DNA of 7,221 bases from an uncultured Planctomycetaceae bacterium (GTDB lineage Bacteria > Planctomycetota > Planctomycetia > Pirellulales > Pirellulaceae). The notes beneath the pieces were generated by a model that saw only the letters and a list, made by a program, of their open reading frames with translations, did no database searches and was not told where the DNA came from. The stretch's first letter is position 1. Each line of letters opens with the position of its first letter. The position numbers and the translations under genes are program-made. Below, piece by piece: positions 1 through 6,507 of the stretch. The stretch is taken from positions 1-7,221 of the forward strand of contig CALBTA010000690.1 of NCBI GenBank assembly GCA_937967755.1, written 5' to 3'.

Positions 1-2
1 CC

Positions 3-704
3 GGGTTTGAGATGAGTTGGAGCAAAGTGCAGGACCAACTCGCCGGCGGCGAACTGGCCGAAGCGCTGGCCGAGTTGTCGCTGTGGTACGGCAGCGCCGA
101 CGTGCCCGCCGACTTGCAACCTGAAATGTTGGAATTGCTCGATCAGCTCGCCGGAGCGGTCATTTATTCGCGGCAACATTTGTTGGAAGCTCCTTATGAA
201 GTGAAGTCCGGTGAAACGCTCGACGATATCGCACTGCGGTATCAGGTTCCGGCGCAACTGCTGGCCAACATCAACGGCATCGCCGATTCGTCGCAGTTGC
301 AACCTGGGCAGGAATTGAAAGTGGTTCGCGGCCCGTTCAACGCGCTCATCTCGCTTGAGCGGCAAGAGCTAACGTTGATCGTTGACGGGCGTTACGCCGG
401 CCGGTTCGCCATCGGGCTGGGCAACGACCCGGCCCCGCGCACCGGGCAGTTCGCCGTGCGTGAAAAAGCGGTCGAAAAAATGTTCGTCGCCCGCGACGGC
501 AGCACCGTACCCGCCGGCGACGACGCCAACCCTTACGGGCAATACTGGATCGGCTTGGACGGCACGCTCGGCATTCACGGTGCCGCCCCCGCGCCGCAAA
601 ACGGTCCCCGCGCCAGCACCGGTTCGATCATCGTCGAACCCGGCGACGCCCGCGACCTGTTCGCGATCCTCTCAGAAGACTCCCGCGTGATCATCCGCCG
701 ATAA
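3..704 (+). CDS. LysM and L,D-transpeptidase (YkuD)-fold protein, 3' part, catalytic Cys replaced by Ser
   Basis: The reading frame is open to the left edge (an ATG lies at 12, with no stop before it), so this is probably the C-terminal part of a longer protein whose signal or anchor segment lies outside. Counting from ATG 12, residues 1-60 are an Ala/Leu-rich helical stretch. Residues 61-105 form a LysM peptidoglycan-binding module (YEVKSGETLDDIALRY, then NINGI and LQPGQELKV). Residues about 108-230 match a YkuD-type L,D-transpeptidase domain, which in active members cross-links peptidoglycan in the cell envelope through a Cys thioester. The family His is present (His189 in GIHG), but the position 16 residues later that should be Cys is Ser205 (STGSIIV, codon tcg at 624-626), and the usual Arg after GC[IV] is also missing. 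I infer a wall-binding protein with weak or no transpeptidase activity. It converges on the flavoprotein gene and appears unrelated to the isoprenoid unit. Confidence 0.85.
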   Translation, partial: GFEMSWSKVQDQLAGGELAEALAELSLWYGSADVPADLQPEMLELLDQLAGAVIYSRQHLLEAPYEVKSGETLDDIALRYQVPAQLLANINGIADSSQLQPGQELKVVRGPFNALISLERQELTLIVDGRYAGRFAIGLGNDPAPRTGQFAVREKAVEKMFVARDGSTVPAGDDANPYGQYWIGLDGTLGIHGAAPAPQNGPRASTGSIIVEPGDARDLFAILSEDSRVIIRR

Positions 705-723
705 CGTGGTGAAAAACCTGGCG

Positions 724-2001
724 CTAAGTCGATGTGCGTGCCATTGGTTCAGCAGTTAGTTGCTGTTCGGCGGCGGCCGCTTGGGCTTCGGCCAGATGCG
801 GTTGCATGTCGTCGAAGATCTTGCCGGCGCCGTCGTGGAAGATGCGGCCGATCAGCAGGTCGGTCAGGTTACCTTGGTGCTGCGGGTGCTGTTTCATGAA
901 ATGGCCGAAGCTGAAGCTGTTGGTGTAGTACGCATCGACCAGCTTCCGTACCCAGCGCGTGCCGGACTGGAAATCATCAGTCCATTTACCAAGCTGCAAG
1001 CCGGAGGTATCCCCGACGGCCAGGCCTTCGTTGATGGCGTCGGCCGCCATCAGCCCGCTCTTCAGCGCGAAGAAAACGCCGGAAGAGTAAATCGGATCGA
1101 TAAATCCGAAGGCATCGCCGACCAGCACCCAACCTTCGCCGGCTTGCTGGGCGGTCTTGTAAGAAAACTCCTTGGCGACGTAGAACTTTTCGACCAACTT
1201 CGCATCGTTCAAGCGGCTGAGCAAGCTCGGGCAGTTGACCAGTTCCTCTTCAAACACTTCACATGGTTTGCCGCGGCCTTTGAGCAGAAATTCGTTATCT
1301 GAAACCAGGCCAATGCTGGTAACGTCGCCCGAAAGCGGAATGTACCAGAACCAGGCTTCCTTGCTTTTGGTATGCAGAATGACCGTCGCGCCGCCGTGCT
1401 CGTCCGGTTCGCGGTGGGCACCTTGGTAGTAGGTCCAGATCGCCGCCTTCTTCAAGTTCGGATCGACCTGTTTCATGCCCAACTTCGATGCGATCATCGC
1501 GGCCTGCCCGGTCGCGTCGACGACCACTTTCGCCTGAACATCACGCTTCTGGCCATCGGCAGTTTGCAACCGCACGCCGGTCGCCCGGCCATCGCTGATC
1601 AGCGGCTCGATCACGCGGGTGTTGTCGTAGCAGTCGGCCCCCTTTTCGCGGGCGTTCTCGAACAACATCTGATCGAAATCGGCACGTTCGACTTGCCAGG
1701 TTTGCGAACACTCGCGGGGATCGTGTTCCTTGAAGAAGAAAGGCTGCGACTCTTTCCCGCTACCGCTGACGAATTGCACGCTGAACTTCTTGACGAACTT
1801 GCTCCGCTGCATTTTGTCGAGCACGCCGAGGCGCTCGAAGATCCAATACGATTCGGGCATCAGCGATTCGCCGACGTGAAACCGCGGCATCTCTTCGCGT
1901 TCGGTCAGCAGCACGGAGTGCCCCGCTTCGGCGACGAGGGCGGCGACCGTCGATCCGGCGGGACCGCCGCCGACAACGATACAATCGTAGGAGTTCTTCA
2001 T
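724..2001 (-). CDS. FAD-dependent oxidoreductase, geranylgeranyl reductase / flavin halogenase superfamily
   Basis: This 425-residue flavoprotein has an N-terminal Rossmann FAD site (VVGGGPAGSTVA, residues 9-20), a GES motif after FHV (44-46), the DATG strand-loop (162-165) and the C-terminal FAD-binding GDAFGFIDPIYSSGV (295-309). Length and motif order fit the p-hydroxybenzoate-hydroxylase-fold group that includes geranylgeranyl reductases and flavin-dependent halogenases. WFWYIP (217-222; bases 1336-1353) matches the halogenase signature WxWxIP exactly. It also resembles the (Y/F)xWxFP substrate motif of archaeal geranylgeranyl reductases, so motif reading alone cannot separate the two. The protein has no transmembrane segment or signal peptide and is probably cytoplasmic or peripheral to the membrane. 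It is the last gene of the minus-strand unit, 57 bp after the UbiC-like gene. In that context it most likely reduces, oxidises or, less likely, halogenates the isoprenoid or aromatic product. The ATG at 1999-2001 has no clear Shine-Dalgarno sequence. The C-terminal tail (about 403-425, Ala/Gln-rich) looks disordered. Confidence 0.88.
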   Translation of the reverse strand: MKNSYDCIVVGGGPAGSTVAALVAEAGHSVLLTEREEMPRFHVGESLMPESYWIFERLGVLDKMQRSKFVKKFSVQFVSGSGKESQPFFFKEHDPRECSQTWQVERADFDQMLFENAREKGADCYDNTRVIEPLISDGRATGVRLQTADGQKRDVQAKVVVDATGQAAMIASKLGMKQVDPNLKKAAIWTYYQGAHREPDEHGGATVILHTKSKEAWFWYIPLSGDVTSIGLVSDNEFLLKGRGKPCEVFEEELVNCPSLLSRLNDAKLVEKFYVAKEFSYKTAQQAGEGWVLVGDAFGFIDPIYSSGVFFALKSGLMAADAINEGLAVGDTSGLQLGKWTDDFQSGTRWVRKLVDAYYTNSFSFGHFMKQHPQHQGNLTDLLIGRIFHDGAGKIFDDMQPHLAEAQAAAAEQQLTAEPMARTST

Positions 2002-2017
2002 GGTGCGCAGCAGGCAG

Positions 2018-2040
2018 GGCGGGAAATTATCGGCGGGAAA
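2018..2040. repeat. 9-bp direct repeat upstream of the flavoprotein gene
   Basis: GGCGGGAAA occurs at 2018-2026 and again at 2032-2040. In the direction of the flavoprotein gene it reads TTTCCCGCC twice, with starts 14 bp apart, 17-39 bp before its ATG. Tandem half-sites this close to a start could be an operator or part of a 5' leader, but 9-bp repeats also arise by chance in GC-rich DNA. No function can be assigned. Confidence 0.35.
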
Positions 2041-2050
2041 CTCTCTGCTT

Positions 2051-2067
2051 CCTCTATACTATAGAGG
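2051..2067. repeat. Perfect palindrome with 8-bp arms over the stop codon of the UbiC-like gene
   Basis: CCTCTATA (2051-2058), one central C, then TATAGAGG (2060-2067) form a perfect inverted repeat. The minus-strand TAG stop of the UbiC-like gene (2059-2061) lies at its centre. As RNA it could form a 7-bp stem with a 3-nt loop. No U-tract follows in the transcription direction, so it is not a classical intrinsic terminator. It could be a dimeric repressor site or an mRNA processing or stability element between the third and fourth genes. The minus strand also reads TATAGT here, a possible but poorly supported -10 box for the flavoprotein gene. Confidence 0.45.
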
Positions 2068-2604
2068 CGTGACAATTTCCAGCAATTCGACCGCTGGAAC
2101 GCCATTGCAGTAGATCAGTGCTGTGCGGCCGTAAGTCGCATCGGAGTTCTCTAATCCGAAAAGTTGCCGCAGTTCCGCGCCGCAGGTGACCTTCCAGAGC
2201 GAGATCAGTTGCACTTCGCGCAACACGTTGTGTTCGATTAATACCCGGCCTAGCGGTGTTTGCTGGCTTTCAATTTCTCGCCGCACGTCCGCTTCCAAGA
2301 AATCTAGGCAAAGCCGGACCAGCCCGAACTGCACCACTTTTCCATCCGATTGTCGGCGGAGCAGAATTTTGCGGGCGTAGTGCGTCGGTGTTTGGCGGAC
2401 ATCTAAGACTTCGACATCGACTGGGCTGTCGTGAAACTTCTCGACCGTGACCGTCATGTGCTGATCATGGGCGAGCAACTGATCGAACGGAGCCGGAGCA
2501 TCGTCGGGCGAAACTTCGTCGAACGTCCCCAGATCACTCGTCGACTGATAGAACAAGTCAACCAGTGCATCAAGGACCGGCGATTTTCGGCTGGGTTGGG
2601 ACAT
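2059..2604 (-). CDS. Chorismate pyruvate-lyase-like protein (UbiC / DUF98 superfamily)
   Basis: This 181-residue protein matches the chorismate lyase fold family, whose members remove pyruvate from chorismate to give 4-hydroxybenzoate, the aromatic head group for ubiquinone (UbiC) or mycobacterial phenolic lipids (Rv2949c type). Landmarks appear in family order: LLAHDQHMT (43-51), HYARKILL with Arg78 where UbiC has its active-site Arg, TPLGR (116-120), YGR (158-160), and a C-terminal LEIVTP with Glu176 where UbiC has its catalytic Glu. The length is typical. It has no membrane segment or signal peptide and should be cytoplasmic. The ATG at 2602-2604 is preceded by AGGAA with a short spacer. 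The gene lies between the polyprenyl synthase and the flavoprotein, suggesting that an aromatic acid is used with the isoprenoid. Family placement is fairly secure, but enzyme activity is inferred; some DUF98-like proteins have no proven activity. Confidence 0.8.
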   Translation of the reverse strand: MSQPSRKSPVLDALVDLFYQSTSDLGTFDEVSPDDAPAPFDQLLAHDQHMTVTVEKFHDSPVDVEVLDVRQTPTHYARKILLRRQSDGKVVQFGLVRLCLDFLEADVRREIESQQTPLGRVLIEHNVLREVQLISLWKVTCGAELRQLFGLENSDATYGRTALIYCNGVPAVELLEIVTPL

Positions 2605-2614
2605 GGCTTCCTAG

Positions 2615-2670
2615 CGGGCGCTTCTAGCCACCGTGGAAGTCAGTTGTTGCACGGTGGCTAGAAGCCCCCG
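2615..2670. repeat. Long stem-loop in the gap between the prenyl synthase and UbiC-like genes
   Basis: The arms GCTTCTAGCCACCGTG (2620-2635) and CACGGTGGCTAGAAGC (2650-2665) are perfect 16-bp reverse complements around a 14-nt loop. After one C/C mismatch (2619/2666) four more pairs form (2615-2618 with 2667-2670), giving a stem of about 21 positions. It occupies nearly all of the 66-bp gap, ending directly at the synthase stop codon and 10 bp before the UbiC-like ATG. No U-tract follows, so termination would be inefficient. It resembles a dispersed REP-type or MITE-like palindrome, or an mRNA element that stabilises the upstream message and lowers downstream expression. Confidence 0.75.
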
Positions 2671-4524
2671 TTACGGCTTGGCGACTACTGGAAGCGAAAG
2701 TTGGTCAACAATCTCAATCGTCGGCGTTGGGGCTGGTTCGCCGCGGTCGAGCACCGTGTCGATCAGGTAGTAGAACAACCGCCGCAGCTCTTCAGGCTCC
2801 ATCGCGTCGGCGATCTCTTCGGCGCGGTCCTGATACTTGTCGACCAACGCGGTCGCTTTCTCGAACACGTCGGCCTGATGATAAAGCTGACGCACGTTGT
2901 TAATTCGCTGATCGACCGGCATTCGCACATCGCTCGCGCGGTGATGCAGTTGGTCACGCTTCGCCGGATCGAGTCCTTCCATCGCCAACGCCCACAACAC
3001 AGTGGGGCGGCCGCCCAGGATGTCTCCGCCGGCGGCCAGCTTGTTGTCGTCGTCGCCGCGCCAGTCCTTCAGGTCATTCAGAATTTGAAACGCCACGCCG
3101 ACGTGCCGTGAGAAATTGCGAATTGGCTGAGCGTACTTGCCAACCTCACCCGCCAGACGAACGCCGGTGTAAAGCGCCGCTTCGAATGCCGGCGATGTCT
3201 TCAGGGCGTAGATCTTCAGGGCATCGATCGGCTTAAGCTGCTTGTCGGTTGAATCCCGCCACAGCAACTCGGCCCCTTGCCCTTCGGAGAGACGCATGTG
3301 GGCTTCGGACAGCGCGCCCAGGATATCGGCGGTCGTTTCGGCTCCCAGCGCGGGGGCTTCGCGGCTGACGAGGCGGTAACCCAGGCCGATCATGTAATCG
3401 CCCACGTTGATCGCCGTTGGTACACCCAGCTGGCGGTGCAGCGAAAGTTCGCCGTAACGAAATTCGTCGTCGTCCTCGATGTCGTCGTGAACCAGCGAAG
3501 CTTTATGGAATGTTTCAATCGACATCGCCGCCCGGCGAACGGCGTCGGGCATGTCGGCCAGGTGCTCCGCGCCGTCGGGCAGTGTGCCGTTGCCGCCGGT
3601 TAGCGCATCGAACACAGCGAGTGTAATAAACGGCCGCGAATGCTTCCCGCCCTTGGCTAGGAAGTCGTAGCTGATCGCCTCGGTCGCGGCGATGGGGTCC
3701 AAACCGCCAACGCCTTGCCCGTTCATCTCCGCCAACCGCGGCCCGCCGCGTGCGCGCGGTGCGAGGCGCTGGAGGTTCTCCGCCTCGAACATGGCAGCCG
3801 CTTCGCGCATTAGATGGACGTACGTCCGCGATTGCTGCTGCGGTTGTTCGTGCGGCACGCGAACCATTTCGGCGACCCAATCTTCATCGACCGACGTGTC
3901 GCGGCAATCGCTGGAAAGCAGCGGCACCGCCATGCAAGGGATGCCGGCCAGCAGGATCTTGTCGATCGCCTTTTCCAACACGTTCAAACAAGCGACGCCG
4001 ACGATCGCATCGACATGCCCGCTGACGATGATCTTCAATACCACCGGCGAGCCTTCGGCGACCAACACCTTATAGCCCAGCTCATCCGCCTCGCCGCGGA
4101 AGTCGGCAATGCTACACGCCCCGCATTCCTTGCAGGCCAGGCCGAACTCGTCGTAGTCGGCCGGGCAACCCTGGGCGTGCTTCAGGCAGTGCGGCAGCAG
4201 GAACAACCGGCGGCTGTGCGGTACGGCGGCGACCTGATCGCGCCAGAATTCGCTCGCCAGCACGACCATGATCCAACCGAGAAAACTTTCCGGCTGACCT
4301 GCTTCGGCAAGAATCTCTCGCGAGATCTTTTCCATTTCGTCCTTGGTCAGCGGGCGCGACTTGTCGAGCTTCGCGGTCACTTCGGCGCAGCGGGCGCGGA
4401 GCGACTCGCGCAGCGACTTCATCTGCGGCACGGCTTTTAAGTGCGCCGTCTTGCGGCGGCGCGAACGCCGTTTGGGTTCGGCTTGCTCTACAGCCTTTTC
4501 GATTTCAGCGGGGACGCTTACCAA
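2671..4524 (-). CDS. DUF116-polyprenyl diphosphate synthase fusion protein
   Basis: This 617-residue protein has two domains. Residues 1-35 are a basic tail (KRRSRRRK). Residues about 80-250 are a DUF116 domain with cysteines at 113, 120, 131, 134 and 137 (C-x6-C-x10-C-x2-C-x2-C), a pattern suited to an Fe-S cluster or zinc; the biochemical role of DUF116 is unknown to me. Residues about 275-592 are an all-trans isoprenyl diphosphate synthase, which condenses isopentenyl diphosphate with an allylic diphosphate. It has GGKHSRP (292-298), a first Asp-rich motif HDDIED (346-351) and a second, atypical NDLKD (483-487) after GVAFQIL. Small Ala342 and Ser343, five and four residues before the first motif, suggest C20 or longer products rather than farnesyl diphosphate. 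The start is TTG at 4522-4524, preceded by GAGG, 22 bp after the cyclase stop, so the two are probably cotranscribed. It should be cytoplasmic, supplying the cyclase pathway. Domain calls are secure; chain length is inferred. Confidence 0.9.
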   Translation of the reverse strand: MVSVPAEIEKAVEQAEPKRRSRRRKTAHLKAVPQMKSLRESLRARCAEVTAKLDKSRPLTKDEMEKISREILAEAGQPESFLGWIMVVLASEFWRDQVAAVPHSRRLFLLPHCLKHAQGCPADYDEFGLACKECGACSIADFRGEADELGYKVLVAEGSPVVLKIIVSGHVDAIVGVACLNVLEKAIDKILLAGIPCMAVPLLSSDCRDTSVDEDWVAEMVRVPHEQPQQQSRTYVHLMREAAAMFEAENLQRLAPRARGGPRLAEMNGQGVGGLDPIAATEAISYDFLAKGGKHSRPFITLAVFDALTGGNGTLPDGAEHLADMPDAVRRAAMSIETFHKASLVHDDIEDDDEFRYGELSLHRQLGVPTAINVGDYMIGLGYRLVSREAPALGAETTADILGALSEAHMRLSEGQGAELLWRDSTDKQLKPIDALKIYALKTSPAFEAALYTGVRLAGEVGKYAQPIRNFSRHVGVAFQILNDLKDWRGDDDNKLAAGGDILGGRPTVLWALAMEGLDPAKRDQLHHRASDVRMPVDQRINNVRQLYHQADVFEKATALVDKYQDRAEEIADAMEPEELRRLFYYLIDTVLDRGEPAPTPTIEIVDQLSLPVVAKP

Positions 4525-4530
4525 GGTGCA

Positions 4531-4536
4531 ATCCTC
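4531..4536 (-). promoter_or_regulatory. Shine-Dalgarno sequence supporting the TTG start of the DUF116-prenyl synthase
   Basis: The minus strand reads GAGGAT here, with GAGG 8 nt before the TTG at 4522-4524, inside the 22-bp gap after the cyclase stop. The frame remains open upstream to 4630, but I found no ATG or GTG in it, so this site is the main evidence for a TTG start. The next internal candidate is Met35. Confidence 0.55.
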
Positions 4537-4546
4537 AGGGATGTCG

Positions 4547-6502
4547 CTATCGGTGGGCGTGTTCGGCGGGCCGCGTGCTGGGCGAGGCGAACGGGCCGAG
4601 GGCCTGTCCGAGTGCGGACGCCGTGAAGGTTAGTGGATACAGCCTTTCATAATACCACAGCTTCGCGAAGTAAAAACCAATCGGCGACGGTTCGCGATGG
4701 CGATTTTCCTCCACGGCGGTCGCAATCCACGCTAAACCGGCGGAAATCGCCGCCTGAATCTGCTCGCCCGGTTCGGGGCCAGCGAAGACCAACCCTTGGG
4801 GGGAGAGCCGACCCTGGCTGACAGCCAACAATGCCTCGACCGCCAGCGCCGTTTCCTCAACACCGCTGTTGATCGTTTGTTTCTGCTGCTTCTTCCCCCC
4901 GCTGGTGACGCTTTCTGTTACCGAAACCGTGCCTCCCCAACCGCCGTCCCTGTTTTGGTTGTTCACCAGCCAGTCTGTACCTTGTTCAACGGCGCTAGCA
5001 ATTTGCGAATCGATCGTTCCCGCCGTGTCACCCAACTCCGCCAGCGCCAACAGAACTTTCGACGTTCCGTAGACCGGGTTCTCTTCGCCGGGCACGTCCT
5101 GATTGCCAAACCACAACGGTGTCCACGCTCCGTCGTCGTGTTGTTGGCGAAGCAAATACTGTACCCCTTCCTCGAACGCAGCGGCATAACGTTCGGGATC
5201 GACCTCTTCCCGCCAGGCGGCCAGCGCTCGCAATGCGTGGGCGGTCAAGTCCGAACCGCTGCGGTCGAACGGCAATTTCCCCCAGCCGCGGCAAAACGTC
5301 GGCCAGCCGCCGTCGGCGTTTTGAATGTCCAACAGCCACTGCGTACCGCGCTGCGCCGCTTTGGTGATCTTGATGCGGTCGTGCGTCGAACAACTCGACG
5401 AGCGAGCCACGTGAGCGAGCGCCAACAGCGCACCGGGCGTGTCGTCCGCGTCAGGCACGGCACCGCTCAGGTCGCTCCATCCCCATCCGCCCGGTGCCGC
5501 GCCGGTGAAGGGATGTTGCTCGGTCTGTTGGCAGGAAAGCAACCAGTCGACGCAATCGTGCAACACTTCGTCGTCCCCGCCGTTGGCCAACGCGTTCATC
5601 GCCAGCGTGGTGTTCCACGTCGCCAGGTCGGTATCGATGGGCCAGCTTCCATCTTCGCGAACGGAATCAACGATGAATTCCAACCCCGCCTGCGTGACCG
5701 GGTGTTTCACGCGGCCGATGCTCGCCAAGCTCATCACCACGAAGCTGGTCAGCGGAATCGCTTCCAGGTAGCCCCCGCTGGCTGGCTGCATCTTTTGCAG
5801 CACGTCCAAGCTGGGTTCGACGCTGCGGCTGCGGATCATCCGCATGATTGGGTTCCACGGCTTGCCGTGGAAGAAGCGGCATTGGCCAATCGCCACCAGC
5901 GCCGGAATCGCGTAACTGACCACCGGCATGCGCAGGAAGCGGTACCAACTTTGCGGAAAACAGGCCAGTTCAAACGGCAGCGGAGAGACTTTGCTCCACG
6001 GCACCACCGCGTCCAGCGCGCAGTTCGTCAGGATCGTAACGGCGAACGTCTTGTCCTTTCCGTAACGCCGCTTCAACCCTTCGATGCCGCCCTGCCGGTC
6101 AATGTATTCTTGGGCCTTTTCCAGAGCCGTCGCATGTTTGACCGGCACGCCAGTTAAATGAAACGCCGCGACCGCCAGCATCGTCGTCGCGATATTCGAA
6201 TGGCTCTTGTCCGTATCGCCCCAGCCCCCGTCTTCGTTCTGATGATCGGCCAACCAGTTGATGCCGTCGACAATCAGCTCGCTCAAGAACCCTTCCCGAG
6301 CCTCATTAGCGAACCGCCCTGATTCGGTAATCGGGTCATGGCGTTCAACCAGCGCCAGCGCGCTAACCGCCGTCGCGGTGGAAAGCGCCGACGTCGAAAG
6401 TTCACCGATCCAATGACCATCGGTAGTCCGCTCGCGCAGCAGATCGTCGCGCACTCGGTCGTGAGCAGCGAGAACCCGGTCGTAGTTACATTCCGTACTC
6501 AA
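4547..6502 (-). CDS. Squalene-hopene-cyclase-family class II terpene cyclase
   Basis: This protein of about 651 residues has the length and repeated QW motifs of squalene-hopene cyclases, which protonate and fold a linear polyprenyl chain into rings at the membrane surface. Counting from TTG 6502, it has DGHWIGEL (28-35), GGWG (92-95), DGSWPIDTDLATW (284-296), GGWGW (338-342), the catalytic acid DADDT (351-355; bases 5441-5452 encode DADD), GGWPTF (398-403), GAWTPLWFG (458-466), GGWGG (520-524) and the aromatic C-terminal pocket GFYFAKLWYYERLYP (609-623). A hydrophobic stretch near 182-207 matches the membrane-channel region. A Ser/Thr/Lys/Gln-rich insert follows GGWGG (about 525-547). The frame also allows TTG at 6517, directly after a stop, but GGAAGGA lies 5 nt before the TTG at 6502, so I prefer the latter. 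It is first in the minus-strand unit. The substrate may be squalene, but a neighbouring long-chain synthase and UbiC-like gene leave a prenylated aromatic possible. Confidence 0.9.
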   Translation of the reverse strand: MSTECNYDRVLAAHDRVRDDLLRERTTDGHWIGELSTSALSTATAVSALALVERHDPITESGRFANEAREGFLSELIVDGINWLADHQNEDGGWGDTDKSHSNIATTMLAVAAFHLTGVPVKHATALEKAQEYIDRQGGIEGLKRRYGKDKTFAVTILTNCALDAVVPWSKVSPLPFELACFPQSWYRFLRMPVVSYAIPALVAIGQCRFFHGKPWNPIMRMIRSRSVEPSLDVLQKMQPASGGYLEAIPLTSFVVMSLASIGRVKHPVTQAGLEFIVDSVREDGSWPIDTDLATWNTTLAMNALANGGDDEVLHDCVDWLLSCQQTEQHPFTGAAPGGWGWSDLSGAVPDADDTPGALLALAHVARSSSCSTHDRIKITKAAQRGTQWLLDIQNADGGWPTFCRGWGKLPFDRSGSDLTAHALRALAAWREEVDPERYAAAFEEGVQYLLRQQHDDGAWTPLWFGNQDVPGEENPVYGTSKVLLALAELGDTAGTIDSQIASAVEQGTDWLVNNQNRDGGWGGTVSVTESVTSGGKKQQKQTINSGVEETALAVEALLAVSQGRLSPQGLVFAGPEPGEQIQAAISAGLAWIATAVEENRHREPSPIGFYFAKLWYYERLYPLTFTASALGQALGPFASPSTRPAEHAHR

Positions 6503-6507
6503 GCGAA

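Noticed and set aside
705..723. Bidirectional terminator between the convergent genes
   Set aside because: The 19-bp gap has no convincing stem followed by a T-run on either strand.
1372..2064. 230-codon plus-strand open frame antisense to the flavoprotein gene
   Set aside because: It has no family motif or ribosome site, and the opposite strand encodes clear FAD-binding motifs through the same stretch.
3814..4440. 208-codon plus-strand open frame antisense to the DUF116 domain
   Set aside because: Its composition is that of a shadow frame (His/Arg/Gln-rich), and the conserved cysteines of DUF116 are on the other strand.
4796..6157. 453-codon plus-strand open frame antisense to the cyclase gene
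   Set aside because: Its translation is Arg/Gln/His-rich with no recognisable domain, and it lies wholly opposite a cyclase gene with intact family motifs. Long antisense frames are expected in GC-rich coding DNA.
4547..6502. Naming the cyclase shc/hpnF
   Set aside because: Family membership is clear, but the neighbours are not a normal hopanoid cluster and the substrate is uncertain, so the symbol would overstate the evidence.
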